From CANIGN01 sp041391385 (lineage in GTDB: Bacteria; Bdellovibrionota; UBA2428), in NCBI GenBank assembly GCA_041391385.1, contig JAWKOD010000005.1, positions 310,001 to 374,000 of the forward strand: DNA of 64,000 nt, written 5' to 3'. The stretch's first letter is position 1, and each line of letters opens with the position of its first letter. Made by a program: the position numbers and the translations under genes. This document shows, piece by piece, positions 54,841 through 64,000 of the stretch. A model generated the notes under the pieces. The model had not been told where the DNA came from. It ran no database searches and saw only the letters and a program-made list of their open reading frames with translations.

Positions 54841-55461
54841 TTAGGTCCCAGTTTTGATCTGGGAATTTTTTTTACAATCATTTGCTTTATGAAGAGTTGC
54901 TTCGTTACAGAAAAAATCTCTTACCGTAGAGGGGCTGATGAGTACTGGAATTTCGGTGAGCAGCGCCTCTAAGATTTCTTTTGTACTCACGCTAGAACTG
55001 TCGTTTTTAAAGAGCTGCTTGTCGGCCCAATTCAGAGCGACCTGTTCTTGAAGGTGTTTGAGCATCAGAATCTCAATTTGCATTTTAGAATCAATTTTTG
55101 AAACTTCAGTTGCTTCTGAGTTGGCAACTTTCAGATCGATGATGCCATTGATATCTGTGCAAAGCATTTGACGTTGTTCTTGTTCGCTGAGTCCTTTGTA
55201 GCCTTCAAGGCTTTCTTTGCTGTCAGCACCATAGGGAATTTCTAAATCTGTAGAGCCTTTCTTTTTAAAGGCTTCTTGGATTTTTGTGGCGAGTTCTGGG
55301 TTGGGCACTTTAAGAGGAAGCTTTGTCGTTCCAAGGTTTATTTGTAGAGTGACAGCTTGAGGTGCCGCTTTTTGTTCTGTTGTAGCCTTAGCCGCAAAAA
55401 GAGTTGAGCTGCTAAGGAGTAATGTTGAAAGTATTATTTGTTTGGCAATAAGCGTTTTCAT
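54841..55461 (-). CDS. Secreted hypothetical protein
   Basis: About 206 residues from the ATG at 55461, which overlaps the glucosaminidase stop (ATGA); AGGAAGTGG precedes it. A signal peptide ends near TLFAAK. The mature protein is charged and mostly helical, with an N-terminal beta-like stretch (VTLQINLGTTKLPLKVP) and two Cys in the last part (FFCNEATLHKANDC) plus one in QMLCTDINGI. No family is recognised. Coupling to a wall hydrolase suggests an envelope role. Confidence 0.7.
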   Translation of the reverse strand: MKTLIAKQIILSTLLLSSSTLFAAKATTEQKAAPQAVTLQINLGTTKLPLKVPNPELATKIQEAFKKKGSTDLEIPYGADSKESLEGYKGLSEQEQRQMLCTDINGIIDLKVANSEATEVSKIDSKMQIEILMLKHLQEQVALNWADKQLFKNDSSSVSTKEILEALLTEIPVLISPSTVRDFFCNEATLHKANDCKKNSQIKTGT

Positions 55462-56339
55462 GTTCCACTTCCTATGCTTCTTTGGTTCCCCATGTTTACT
55501 GAGCCTTGAATAAAAATGTTCATTATTTTTGTAACAGAGCCTGGCCATTGACGATTCGTTCCTCTGGGGTCGTTGCGTGCTCCAACGGGTGCGTATTTAG
55601 ATGCGATGCTTGAAATTGTTTTGCGACCTTCATCGAGATATTTTGCCTTTAAGTTTGCAGCCATGCCATCAATTCCTTCTTCAACAGAAGAGAAGGGCTT
55701 GTAGCACTTAGCTCCCTTACCGCACATAAGTCCACCGGGGTTGTTGTAAGAACGTAGGGCTCTTGAATTTCCCCAACCGGTTTCGAAGGCCATGACGGAG
55801 GCAAAGAAGACGGGGTCGAGACCATATTTCTTAGCTGTTTTAATGATATTTAAGCCTTGGCCTTTAAGCTTTCCTTTAAAGCGCTGATCGAGATAGCGGG
55901 CATCAATAAAACGGTTTTCAGTTACGTTACTAGAGGTATAAACAGTTTTTACACTTCCTGGGGATTGAGGTCCATTGAAGCTTTTCTTGCTTCCTGATTG
56001 ATCTTTCTTAAAGAGTCTCGAGAGCCAAGAGCCGGTGCTTTTTTGAGTTTCTACTTTGGGTGCAGTTGCTTTACTGGGGGCAGCTTGCTTAGGAGTAGAT
56101 GACTTTTTTGAAGAGAAGGTTCTTTTAAACCAGTTCTCTTTTTTTACAGTTTCTTCTGCTGGAGCTTCGTTCGAAGTTTTGCGTTCAGTTCTTTTAAAAG
56201 AACTGTGGCCTCCACTGGTAGGAGCGCTATAGGCTAAAGGAATTCCCAATTGCAAAGACGCAATGAGGCTTACTCCTAGGGCCAATAGGCGTAAATGGCT
56301 CGATCCTCTATTAATCATATTGTCTAAAGGGGAGCACAA
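55458..56339 (-). CDS. Glucosaminidase/lysozyme-like peptidoglycan hydrolase
   Basis: 293 residues. A hydrophobic N-terminal segment ends near PLAYSAP and a low-complexity Lys/Ser/Thr/Pro linker follows (about 45-125). The C-terminal domain (about 160-285) fits the glucosaminidase fold: the catalytic Glu in ASVMAFETGWGNS, then YNNPGGLMCGKG and SSVEEGIDGMAANL. Two Cys around GKGAKC may form a disulfide. It would cleave the glycan strand in the periplasm or, if released, in other cells' walls. Co-translated with the following secreted protein. Confidence 0.85.
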   Translation of the reverse strand: MCSPLDNMINRGSSHLRLLALGVSLIASLQLGIPLAYSAPTSGGHSSFKRTERKTSNEAPAEETVKKENWFKRTFSSKKSSTPKQAAPSKATAPKVETQKSTGSWLSRLFKKDQSGSKKSFNGPQSPGSVKTVYTSSNVTENRFIDARYLDQRFKGKLKGQGLNIIKTAKKYGLDPVFFASVMAFETGWGNSRALRSYNNPGGLMCGKGAKCYKPFSSVEEGIDGMAANLKAKYLDEGRKTISSIASKYAPVGARNDPRGTNRQWPGSVTKIMNIFIQGSVNMGNQRSIGSGT

Positions 56340-56366
56340 GTGGTGCCTGGATTTTATTCATTAAAA

Positions 56367-56425
56367 TTAGACACTTACGCCTAGACCTTTAGGCGCTCTT
56401 CCGTTTTGCGGAGACAGCTGTCTAA
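56367..56425. other. Possible structured leader element
   Basis: TTAGACA and TGTCTAA close a 59-base segment that contains two small hairpins (CGCCTA/TAGGCG and TCCG/CGGA). It lies between two divergent genes and could belong to the leader of either. No known riboswitch class fits by eye. Confidence 0.3.
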
Positions 56426-56576
56426 TGAGAAGACAGTGTGGTCTTGGATTTTTGCACCTTGGCATCAAAAGTGTTCCGGAAAAACTGGAACGCTTAACCC
56501 TTTTAGTGATGCTTGGCGGCGTGTCTCTGAGCCAGGCCCGAATAGCATTTTATGAAGAGAAAAGGGAGAGTGTGTA

Positions 56577-58661
56577 GTGAATCGTATTTTTGTATTGAGT
56601 TTAGGCTTCGTGTTTTTTTCGGCAAACGAGCTTCGAGCGCAGGAAGCGCCGCAAGCTTTTAGGGATTGGACTTTTGAGCGAAAAGAGATGGCCGCTCCTT
56701 TGGGAGCGTCTTGTGTTGCTTCAACCACCAAAAAAGTGGGTGAGCTGACGTGGAGATTAAGTATTGTTTATAATCCTGCGCTTGAGAACGCGACTCAGAT
56801 TGTTGTGAGTACGGATGACTTAAGTGTAGAGAACAAAGTTGTTTATACGCAAACTGATAGCAGTAAAAACATCCAGAGACATTTTCGAAGTGAGTTTTTG
56901 GATCAAGGCGTAGGCGCAAGAGCCTTTTGGTTTGCTCCTAGTTCTTTCGTAGATTTTTACAGCTACATACGTCGGGGAACTGCGTTGAAGTTAAAGTATG
57001 TGCAAGAAACAGAAAAGCAGGTCTTGTTTTCGTTAATGGGAAGCACGGCTGCAACAAACAAAATATCAGAGCTATGCAATAATAAGAAAGCATTCGTTCC
57101 AGAGTCTTTTTATAATTATGTCGATAAATTGAATGTGAGTGCTATTCCCGCGGATTCATCCGCATCTGTACCTAGTGCTTGGGATGATTTAGGAGATGCT
57201 TGGGATTCTTATTTAGAAACGGGAGTTGTACAAGCCGATATCAACGAAGTTCAAAAGAAGATTGACCCATTAGTCGCTCGTGAGCGCGAGTATTTAAGGC
57301 AGTCTGGTCTTTTAAATAATGAGATTCAGTCTCAAGAAAAGACTAAAAGCGATTTAGAGGCACTTGTAGTTACGCAAAAAGCTCAACTTAAAAAAGCGCA
57401 AGAAGACTTAGTTTCTGAAGATGCAAGACTGCAAGCAGCCTTAATTGTGTTGAAAGAAAAGGAAGATGTTTTTCGCACAGCACGAGAAGAAGGACGTCCT
57501 TACTTTAATGCGGTCGATTCGGACCAACAGAGGGTTTCTACGTTGAGTTCTCAAGTGAGTTCTACGAAAGAAAAGATTCGCGTTACAAAAATTGAAATTT
57601 CTAATTTATGGGATGAGGTTTCAACTCTGGAATCTCGTATTCGCAGTCTGCAACAGCAAGTTGCTCAGCTTCGCACTGATCGTATTCGAGCGAATAATGA
57701 GTATCTCTCTTATAATGTTGAGTGGGAGTTAGAGCGTAAGCTTAATTCAGATGTGTTCTATCAGCAAAAACTTCGGGCTAAGCAAAGTTCTGATAGGGAT
57801 CTCGTTTTAAAGAAAAACGAACTCAATCGAGCGGAGGCAAGCTTAAGAGATTTAGAACGAGATTTGCGGAGTTGCCAAAATCAACCCGATAGAGATTGTT
57901 CTGCTCTCCAAAATCAGGTGAACGCTCAAAGAAATGAAGTTTCTCGTGCGCAACAACAGTATAATTCTGAGCTAGGACAAAATGCACAGTTGGAGAGAGA
58001 TATTGCAAGCCGTAGCAATCAGTTGAGACGTGTAGCTGAAGACGAGAAACGCGCTTTAGCGAATAAGGTAGCCGATCTTGATGTTAAAATCAGTCAATAC
58101 GAAAGTGCTATTTCTCAAAATGAATTTAAGCTTAATACACTACGAAACAGCGATATCCCTCGAGAAGAAAGAGCCCTGGCATCCGCAGAGAATACTTTAG
58201 TTATTCAACAAGGACAGTTGGATACGGCTCGCAATAACTTACGTCGCTCCGAGCAGGATTTGGCCGCATTTAAAGTGAGAACGGATTACGATCGCAAAGA
58301 AAGGGATTATGCAGCTGCTGATAAGTCTGTCAGAGACATACGCTCAAGAATGGCCGCTCTTGATTCACAAATTTCAATGTTGAAGACGGCGATTGCTCGC
58401 AATGAATCAAAAATAACAAGTATTGCGGCAAATATTGAAAAGCTTATTTCGCAGTTGGCAGCGACTCAGTCTGAGTTGCAGTCCGTTCAAGCCGCATTGG
58501 CTCCGTTGATGGATCAAAAAAAGGTTCTGCTTGTGCAGTTGTCAAAGTTTCAAGAAGCTTTGAGTGCAAGCGCAACAGATTTTCGAGTTAACTTAAGAGA
58601 TATCTCAGTACAAAAAACAAGAATGCCTGCGTTCCCGGCGCAATTTCATGATTGGCTTTAA
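56577..58661 (+). CDS. Secreted protein with long coiled coil
   Basis: 694 residues. GTG start, nine bases after GGGAGA. A signal peptide ends near LRAQEA. A globular N-terminal part (25-215, DWTFERKEMAAPLGASCVAS) resembles proteins of the invasion-associated-locus-B type in its opening, though this is weak. Residues 220-680 are almost continuous coiled coil rich in Gln, Arg, Leu, Ser, with two Cys close together (LRSCQNQPDRDCS) near 440. The strand ends with a short non-coil tail. It would form a long periplasmic or surface rod. Function unknown. Confidence 0.75.
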   Translation: MNRIFVLSLGFVFFSANELRAQEAPQAFRDWTFERKEMAAPLGASCVASTTKKVGELTWRLSIVYNPALENATQIVVSTDDLSVENKVVYTQTDSSKNIQRHFRSEFLDQGVGARAFWFAPSSFVDFYSYIRRGTALKLKYVQETEKQVLFSLMGSTAATNKISELCNNKKAFVPESFYNYVDKLNVSAIPADSSASVPSAWDDLGDAWDSYLETGVVQADINEVQKKIDPLVAREREYLRQSGLLNNEIQSQEKTKSDLEALVVTQKAQLKKAQEDLVSEDARLQAALIVLKEKEDVFRTAREEGRPYFNAVDSDQQRVSTLSSQVSSTKEKIRVTKIEISNLWDEVSTLESRIRSLQQQVAQLRTDRIRANNEYLSYNVEWELERKLNSDVFYQQKLRAKQSSDRDLVLKKNELNRAEASLRDLERDLRSCQNQPDRDCSALQNQVNAQRNEVSRAQQQYNSELGQNAQLERDIASRSNQLRRVAEDEKRALANKVADLDVKISQYESAISQNEFKLNTLRNSDIPREERALASAENTLVIQQGQLDTARNNLRRSEQDLAAFKVRTDYDRKERDYAAADKSVRDIRSRMAALDSQISMLKTAIARNESKITSIAANIEKLISQLAATQSELQSVQAALAPLMDQKKVLLVQLSKFQEALSASATDFRVNLRDISVQKTRMPAFPAQFHDWL

Positions 58662-58694
58662 TGTTAAATTGAGCTTGTAGTTTTTAGATAAAAC

Positions 58695-58746
58695 AAAACC
58701 CCTAAAGAAGCCTTAAAGGCTCATTTAGGGGTTTTGCTTTTTTGTT
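58695..58746. terminator. Bidirectional terminator between convergent genes
   Basis: AAAACCCCTAAA and TTTAGGGGTTTT form a perfect 12-bp stem around a second small stem, with T runs downstream on the plus strand. It ends the coiled-coil gene and probably also the convergent gene at 58751. Confidence 0.88.
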
Positions 58747-58750
58747 GAGT

Positions 58751-59344
58751 TTATAACCAGTAGCTTTTCTTAAGAGGTTTAAAGCCGTCGATAAACCTTT
58801 TGTAGAGTTTTTTATAATGAGACTCACTACAGTTTAATGGCTTGTGTGGATAGTCTGAGATATATTGCTCTACTTCCCAAACGAATTCAGTTGAATTTCT
58901 CCAGTCACTCTTACATTCGTTGAGATCAATAACAGCATAGGCCTTTATTCTCCCAGTTGAATCTACATAGGCATCGATAAAGCTTTCTGCAACATCTCTG
59001 GGAGTTTTGAAGACTGCTTTTCTCCCATGTAGACCATAGTCTCTTGAGTGGCCAACTGCTCCCCACTTTTTTTTATATTGAAAGAGATAAACAACATGAT
59101 CAAGACAATCGACACTTTCAAGGCTGAGTGCGAGTGGAGGGTAATTGTGTTTTTCTAAAACTGCTGCTGCCATAAAGCATGCTTCGAGGCAGTGAGCTGT
59201 TTCAGCTTTAAAAGCTTCGTTGGCTGATCGGAGTGTTTCTCCGTTTTCTTCTGCGTTGTATTTAAGTGCGTGCAGAAAACTTTGCATTTGATATGGGGTT
59301 TTAATGAGAGATGCATAATGCTCAATAAAATTTTTTGTCATCAA
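58751..59344 (-). CDS. Uncharacterised protein, possible transglutaminase-like fold
   Basis: 197 residues without signal peptide. TAHCLEACFMAAAVL followed by LDHVVYLFQYKKKWGAVGHS resembles the Cys-then-His order of transglutaminase/papain-like folds, with Asp candidates further on (YAVIDLNECKSDWRN). This is a guess from the pattern; the family is not recognised. ATG codons at 59344 and 59341 both serve. It ends at the bidirectional terminator and lies just downstream of the decayed sulfatase gene. Confidence 0.55.
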   Translation of the reverse strand: MMTKNFIEHYASLIKTPYQMQSFLHALKYNAEENGETLRSANEAFKAETAHCLEACFMAAAVLEKHNYPPLALSLESVDCLDHVVYLFQYKKKWGAVGHSRDYGLHGRKAVFKTPRDVAESFIDAYVDSTGRIKAYAVIDLNECKSDWRNSTEFVWEVEQYISDYPHKPLNCSESHYKKLYKRFIDGFKPLKKSYWL

Positions 59345-59351
59345 GTAGCTG

Positions 59352-61291
59352 TTATTTGCACCAGCTACTCTCCATTTTACAAAATTCTCGTTGAAAATAA
59401 ATATGATTTAGCGCCAAATACGCTCTAGCTTTTTTGTTAGCTATAGATAAATCGCTATCTGAGGAGGTCAAAATTTTGAAAGGTTGTGAGTCACTATTCA
59501 AACCAAAAAATATGCTTTTGTCTTTTTCTGATGAAAAAAGATTATTCCCGAAGTTTAGATAGCGAGCCTCGCTGAGTGTGGCTGGAATTAACGTAGATAG
59601 AATGTCTTTGTGGGACGCAGCTCGAGTGGGATCATAGTGAATAAAGGGTTTAATATAATCTGGGACATAAAAGTAAAGTGGAACGCTTAAGGCTTTATTT
59701 ACAGACATGATTTCTGAATTACGGGGAGAAAGCATCCACGAACTATGATCTCCAATTGCCATGATGAGTGTTTTTCTTTGAGCCTACTGGTATCTTTTTA
59801 CCTCAGAAATAAAGTCACCTAAGGATTTGTTTGCATACTGATAACCCACAAGGCTTTTGAGCGAGTTTCAACACTTATTGTTGTGAGGGAGGGGCCAAGT
59901 TTTGCAGGTATGTTGTTGGGAAGGGCTTTGAAGTGAGTCGGGACATCGTAAGGTGTGTGGTTACTTGTTGTCATGACGAAGATAAAGAGAGGTTTTTCTT
60001 TTCTTCATCTAGAATGTCTTTTGCTAAGCGAAAAGAGTATTCGTCAAAGACGCCCCATGCACAGTCTTGGGCATCTGAGTACTTGCTTAAGATGTCACTT
60101 TGCCCGTACTGCTCCGAAAAGCCCTGCTTGGGAACCCATTGATTTAAGTTTCCTCCAGCCCATTTTTCCACTTGTTATAAAACAGTTCGATAACCTTTGT
60201 CTTTGTAGATTTGGGCAATTGCTGAGGGAAATGATTTAAAGCGAAAGGGACTATTCCAAATGAATACATCGCTAATTTCTTTGCCTGTAAGCATCCCTTC
60301 CATGGCAGGTAGCGTAGACGTAGCCGATGAGATAACATTTCTAAATAAAAAGTCATTTTTAACGTGTGGTTCTAAGCTGGAAAGAAAGTTGTTTTCTTGG
60401 CTGTGATAATCAAAAAGAAAGCCACTCCAACTTTCCATCATGACATAAACAACTAGGGAGGTTTTTTTCTAAGACAGTGTTTTGGGGGCTTGTTGTAAAA
60501 AGATCTTCCCAATTTTTTTTGCCGACAAATGTCAAGGCTTCTTCAACTGATGAAATATTGTATTTAGAGAGAATCTTATTTTCTGGCACAAAAGAACTCG
60601 AACGTCCTTTTTCTTGAATGGCCTCTTTTATGGCAAAGAAGGGATTGTTGACGAGATAGTTAATGAAGGGGTGGTTTGAAACAATGATATCGTCTCTTTG
60701 AAGAGGAAAGGGGCTAGTGATACTCCCTCTCATGAGAAGCACGTGGATAGGTATATAGATAGCAAAAAGTGCGATTGTCTTTTTGGGACTAAGAGTCCAT
60801 TTGTTTGAAACGAGAATAAACTTTTTGTTGAGGTATCTAACGAGATAAAAAATTATAGAGACAATCACAAGCCAGCGGAGCACGGGGTGATCTGACCAGG
60901 CAGATACTAAGACAGCTGAGGTGTCATCTTCGGCGAGTCCAAATATGAGTACGTTAATGTGTGACTGGAAGAACGCGTAGTACTGCTGATCGAGCATGAT
61001 GATTAAAAGCGAAGCGATCCAAAGAAAGTGAATGAGTTTATGATTGAATTTTAAAAGAGCCTTTTTCTTTAAGAAAGGATAAATGAGGCTAAGGACAAGG
61101 GGCGGAAGAAATATGAAGGCGGCTACTTTAAAGTCAAAGCGAAGACCTCTTTGAAAGGCGGGAATGAGGTCTTGTTTGTAGAGTGTGAGGCTTTCAGCAG
61201 GGGCATAGCGTAGCAATAAAGAAAATCGGTTAATAGTTAAGAGAAGAACAAAGAGAAGCTCGTTTAAGAGAAAGATTAAAAAAAGCTGCAC
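59352..61291 (-). pseudogene. Decayed LTA-synthase-like membrane sulfatase
   Basis: The intact part, 60410-61291, encodes five membrane helices of the LtaS/MdoB type. A run of seven A bases (60462-60468) then shifts the frame; the correct frame goes on through YVMMESWSG and the nucleophile-region SSATSTLP (60175-60441). An in-frame TAA follows, then WAGGNLNQWVPKQGF, a further shift into VMTTSNHTPYD, another into KSLGDFISEVKR, a TAG, and finally IAIGDHSSW-type metal-binding residues (59352-59762). At least four lesions rule out a full product. The family transfers phosphoglycerol-type groups or hydrolyses similar esters outside the inner membrane. Confidence 0.85.
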
Positions 61292-61303
61292 TCAGAAAGA
61301 TTA

Positions 61304-62227
61304 TCAAAGATTTTCCAGAGAAGCGACGAGACTGTGCTCGTACTCAAAGTTATAGATTTCTTTGAATTTGCTGTTGTCCATTAGGGTAGGGAACTTAAAG
61401 TAATCCACCATATAGGTGGGCACCTTAAAGCTTTTGGCTGGAATTTGGCTCAAAAGGCTTTTAATTAAAAAATCAGGCACCGGGATTTTTTGAATTTTTT
61501 TAAGCTTGAGTATCTCTGATAAAGGAACGCTTCCGGGTCCCGCTAGGTTGTAGGTTCCTTTTTGTGGGTTTTTAAGAATTTCGGTAAAGGCACGGATAAG
61601 GTCGCTCTGGTGAAGCATTTGAAGAGGGGGATCGTATCCCAAGGGTGTAGGGAGCCACGGCATACGTAAAAGTTGAGAAACGACATTGGATATTTTTCGT
61701 CCGATTACATTTGTAGGTCTAAGGATAATAGTTTCACCTTTGTGAGTGAGGCCAAATTCTGTAGCCAGATGGTCGAGTTCCATAGCGTCTGAAAGCTCAG
61801 GGATTCTTTGCGTAGCTCGGAGGGAGTCATCTTCATGCAGGTAGAGAGGGTTGTGAGGGTGCGCACCATAAACGTGAAAGGTACTCATGACAACAAGAGT
61901 AGGAATTTCGTGTCTCGAGCTTAAATCAAGTAAGTGTTTGGTCCCAAGAACGTTTTCACTGTAACGAGCATTTCTGCCTACACCCGATGTAACGGGTACT
62001 CTGCCTAAGTGAAAGAATGCGTCGAAGTGATGCTTTCTAAAGACTTCGTCTACTTTACGGCTTCGGTAGTGACTTTGATGAAGTTCACCTATGAATTTAG
62101 TATCGCTTTTTTCTGAACGCGGATCGATCCCAACTAGCTCGTAGTCGTCGCAAAGTACTTTTGAGAGCTCGCATGCGAGTCCACCACAGGCCCCGGTAAT
62201 GAGTATTTTTTTCTTTTTAGGAGTCAC
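61304..62227 (-). CDS. NAD-dependent epimerase/dehydratase (SDR)
   Basis: 307 residues, GTG start overlapping the acyltransferase gene by 11 bases. LITGACGGLACELSKVL binds the nucleotide (Gly pattern slightly unusual), and VMSTFHVYGAHPHNP, ENVLGTKHLLDL and ILRPTNVIG follow the extended-SDR plan. A classical Tyr-X3-Lys is not obvious, so catalysis is uncertain. Linked to an acyltransferase and an alkyl-DHAP-synthase-like enzyme, it may act on a lipid intermediate rather than a sugar. Confidence 0.8.
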   Translation of the reverse strand: MTPKKKKILITGACGGLACELSKVLCDDYELVGIDPRSEKSDTKFIGELHQSHYRSRKVDEVFRKHHFDAFFHLGRVPVTSGVGRNARYSENVLGTKHLLDLSSRHEIPTLVVMSTFHVYGAHPHNPLYLHEDDSLRATQRIPELSDAMELDHLATEFGLTHKGETIILRPTNVIGRKISNVVSQLLRMPWLPTPLGYDPPLQMLHQSDLIRAFTEILKNPQKGTYNLAGPGSVPLSEILKLKKIQKIPVPDFLIKSLLSQIPAKSFKVPTYMVDYFKFPTLMDNSKFKEIYNFEYEHSLVASLENL

Positions 62228-63080
62228 TAAAAGCTTCTCCTTGAAGAATGTTGGAGCCTCTTTTTTTGAGTCCTTTTTTGATCGCAGCCTGCATGGATTT
62301 TTTTATTTTTTCTACCTCTGCAAAAACTTCTTTATCCGAAGCTTCTTTTGTGAGCTCTGGGTAAATGGCTGGAAGAAATTTCATTGATATTTTTGAAGGT
62401 ACAGGTACAAGTCCTAGTGGTCCAAGTAAGGGAAAACTGGGAGTGATCGGAAAGTAAGGGGCTCTGAGTAGTTTAGCGAGGGGTTTGAAATTTGCAATTG
62501 CCGGATAGCTTTCCTCCGTGCCCACTAAAACAACGGGAATGATGGGCACTTGTGCCTCAATAGCGAGGCGGTAAAATCCACTCGGAAAAGCTTGAAGCTG
62601 GTAACGGTGTTCAATAGTTTTACCGCTGCCCTTAACGCCTTCAGGAAAGACAAGAACGCTTTGTTTGTTTTTTAAAAGTTGAAGGCAGTTTTTTTGCTCA
62701 CCCACAATTTGACCGAGTTTCATAAAGAATGATCCGATAAAGGGTAGGGTGGGGACCCAACGTTCGACCATGGCGCGAGTAAGTCTATTTTTTTGAGCCT
62801 TTGCTAAAAGGGCATAAACAACCATGAGCCCATCAATTGGAATTTGCCCACCGTGGTTGGCTATGAAAATAGCGGGACCTTCTGGAACTTCATCGAGACC
62901 AACAGCTGAAACACGAAAGTATTTTTCGTATAAAAAATTTACAAAAGGGGCGACTTTTAAAAGTGTGTCGCGAGATGCTCCCCAGGGATCGTGAGAGAGC
63001 GGTGCATAGGGGGCAAAGAGATCTGCAATTTTAGCAGATTCTTCTTTGCTTACTCCGAGTTGCGGTAACTGCAAATTCAC
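62217..63080 (-). CDS. PlsC-family lysophospholipid acyltransferase
   Basis: 287 residues. The acyltransferase domain starts with IFIANHGGQIPIDG, a spaced variant of the usual HX4D in which His and Asp are seven apart; this variant is seen in a separate branch of the family. VFPEGVKGSGK is the glycerolipid-binding motif, and PIIPVVLVGTEES follows. It would acylate a lysolipid or related alcohol at the inner membrane. It is coupled to the SDR gene. Confidence 0.87.
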   Translation of the reverse strand: MNLQLPQLGVSKEESAKIADLFAPYAPLSHDPWGASRDTLLKVAPFVNFLYEKYFRVSAVGLDEVPEGPAIFIANHGGQIPIDGLMVVYALLAKAQKNRLTRAMVERWVPTLPFIGSFFMKLGQIVGEQKNCLQLLKNKQSVLVFPEGVKGSGKTIEHRYQLQAFPSGFYRLAIEAQVPIIPVVLVGTEESYPAIANFKPLAKLLRAPYFPITPSFPLLGPLGLVPVPSKISMKFLPAIYPELTKEASDKEVFAEVEKIKKSMQAAIKKGLKKRGSNILQGEAFSDS

Positions 63081-63149
63081 GTCCTTCGTTCTACCGATAC
63101 TTAAGTGTGTTGGCTAGGGCAATAGGGTCCGGTACATGGAGTGTAAGAC

Positions 63150-64000
63150 TTAAGGACTTCTGCTTACTTCATATCCAGGATGTAAGGCTGTGAGCTTCCC
63201 TTGAACTTCGTCGTAGCTCAGGTGCTTGCCGGTGTTGAAAATGTTATTGGGGTCCCAGGCTTTTTTGAGATCACTCAAGAGAGTGATTCCAGTGAGTCCC
63301 AATTCTTTTTTCATGGCGGCTTTGTGTTCATAACCAACAGCATGGTGGTGAGAGAGTGTTCCCCCTGCCTCTACAATGCGATCAGTGATAATAGATTTTA
63401 AGGCGTAGTACTCTTCAAGAGCATCTTGTTTAATGGGAGCTGCCCACGTGAAATAAAGGCAGGCGCCTGTTGAGTAGCTGTGAGAAAGGTGACAGCCAAC
63501 AAAACCACCTGTGGAGCGACCTTCGAAAAGTCCAGCAACAGAAGCTTTTACTTTTTTGTAGAGTGGAAGCAAGTTGGCCCAATTTGTAGACGTTTCAGAA
63601 ACGTCGCACATGACGTTCATGTCATTCATGAGGTCTCGTAAATAAGGAACGTCGTATTTGTGTTTTGTCCAAGTGGCTCCTACGCTAGGGCCGATGCAAA
63701 GAGATTGGCCGCCCTTAGTGAGAAGTTTTTTTGCTGCTTCATAAGTGGAGTGAGGTCTATTTGTTGTGCCTTCAAAGCCAGCAATCATAAGACAAGGCTT
63801 CGTGAAGCCCTTGCTCTTGAGGTAGAATTTTTTAAATTCATCTGTCCACGAAGACTTCTCAGCCTGTTCTCTGAGCGAGAACGCCATTTCTGTTTCGTCT
63901 TCATCTTGAAGGCGAATCATAGAAGGATAAATGCCTTGTTGATAGAGATCTCGAATGGCATTTACTCCGCTTTCAAAGTTTTTAAAGAGAAAGCCTACAT
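63150..64000 (-). CDS. FAD-linked oxidase, alkyl-DHAP synthase-like (N-terminus beyond window)
   Basis: The frame is open to the right edge; an internal ATG at 63920 is not the start, because VGFLFKNFESGVNAIRDLYQ is encoded before it. The visible 280 residues are the C-terminal FAD-oxidase domain of alkyldihydroxyacetonephosphate synthases: GCHLSHSYSTGACLYFT and the active-site SHHHAVG, ending in WDPNNIFNTGKHL. This enzyme makes the ether bond in ether lipids. With the acyltransferase and SDR, it suggests a small ether-lipid pathway. Confidence 0.87.
   Translation of the reverse strand, partial: VGFLFKNFESGVNAIRDLYQQGIYPSMIRLQDEDETEMAFSLREQAEKSSWTDEFKKFYLKSKGFTKPCLMIAGFEGTTNRPHSTYEAAKKLLTKGGQSLCIGPSVGATWTKHKYDVPYLRDLMNDMNVMCDVSETSTNWANLLPLYKKVKASVAGLFEGRSTGGFVGCHLSHSYSTGACLYFTWAAPIKQDALEEYYALKSIITDRIVEAGGTLSHHHAVGYEHKAAMKKELGLTGITLLSDLKKAWDPNNIFNTGKHLSYDEVQGKLTALHPGYEVSRSP

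Overview
The window is about 64 kb of chromosomal DNA from a Gram-negative bacterium. Evidence includes outer-membrane beta-barrel proteins, a secretin, a TonB-type protein, complex I subunits and a lipoprotein protease. The gene content (Tad-like secretion genes, many secreted proteases and peptidoglycan enzymes, large DUF11 surface proteins, a sigma-28-like promoter box, AddAB-type recombination) suggests a Bdellovibrio-like or other deltaproteobacterial-grade organism. That placement is an inference; no rRNA is present.

Layout. 1-6.3 kb: housekeeping genes (HIT hydrolase, SppA, ribosomal protein S1), an unassigned structured RNA with a 21-residue ORF, a lone response regulator and an SH3 envelope protein. 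6.5-11.2 kb: a Cys-rich, repeat-bearing prepilin-like protein facing a compact three-gene Tad-like secretion operon (secretin, ATPase, inner-membrane protein). 11.4-25.5 kb: a surface-protein island with four DUF11-type proteins, including an 1831-residue protein with a likely C-terminal barrel, a repetitive beta-solenoid protein broken by one in-frame stop, and a convergent 1002-residue DUF11 protein. 25.7-33.4 kb: Nudix hydrolase, alanine dehydrogenase, a dTDP-sugar and glycosyltransferase cluster, and a secreted trypsin-like protease. 33.4-38.7 kb: compact AddA/AddB-like helicase-nuclease genes and a ferredoxin. 38.8-46.8 kb: a TonB-type protein, a secreted protein of about 1.58 thousand residues split by a frameshift, another secreted protein and a metallophosphatase-like protein. 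46.8-52.9 kb: a 2-oxoglutarate oxygenase, a deoxyhypusine-synthase homologue, nuoG and a fused nuoB-nuoD. 52.9-56.3 kb: tRNA-Leu, a gene-poor stretch, a decayed paralogue of the Cys-rich prepilin, and a glucosaminidase pair. 56.6-64 kb: a coiled-coil secreted protein, an unrecognised protein, a decayed LTA-synthase-like sulfatase, and a lipid-type cluster (SDR, acyltransferase, alkyl-DHAP synthase-like oxidase running off the right edge).

The strongest candidates for something undescribed are the structured RNA with its tiny ORF (about 3510-3835), the Cys-rich prepilin facing the minimal Tad-like operon, and the DUF11 surface operon beside it. Two large envelope genes each carry a single disabling change, and two other loci are clear multi-lesion pseudogenes, all for surface or envelope functions.
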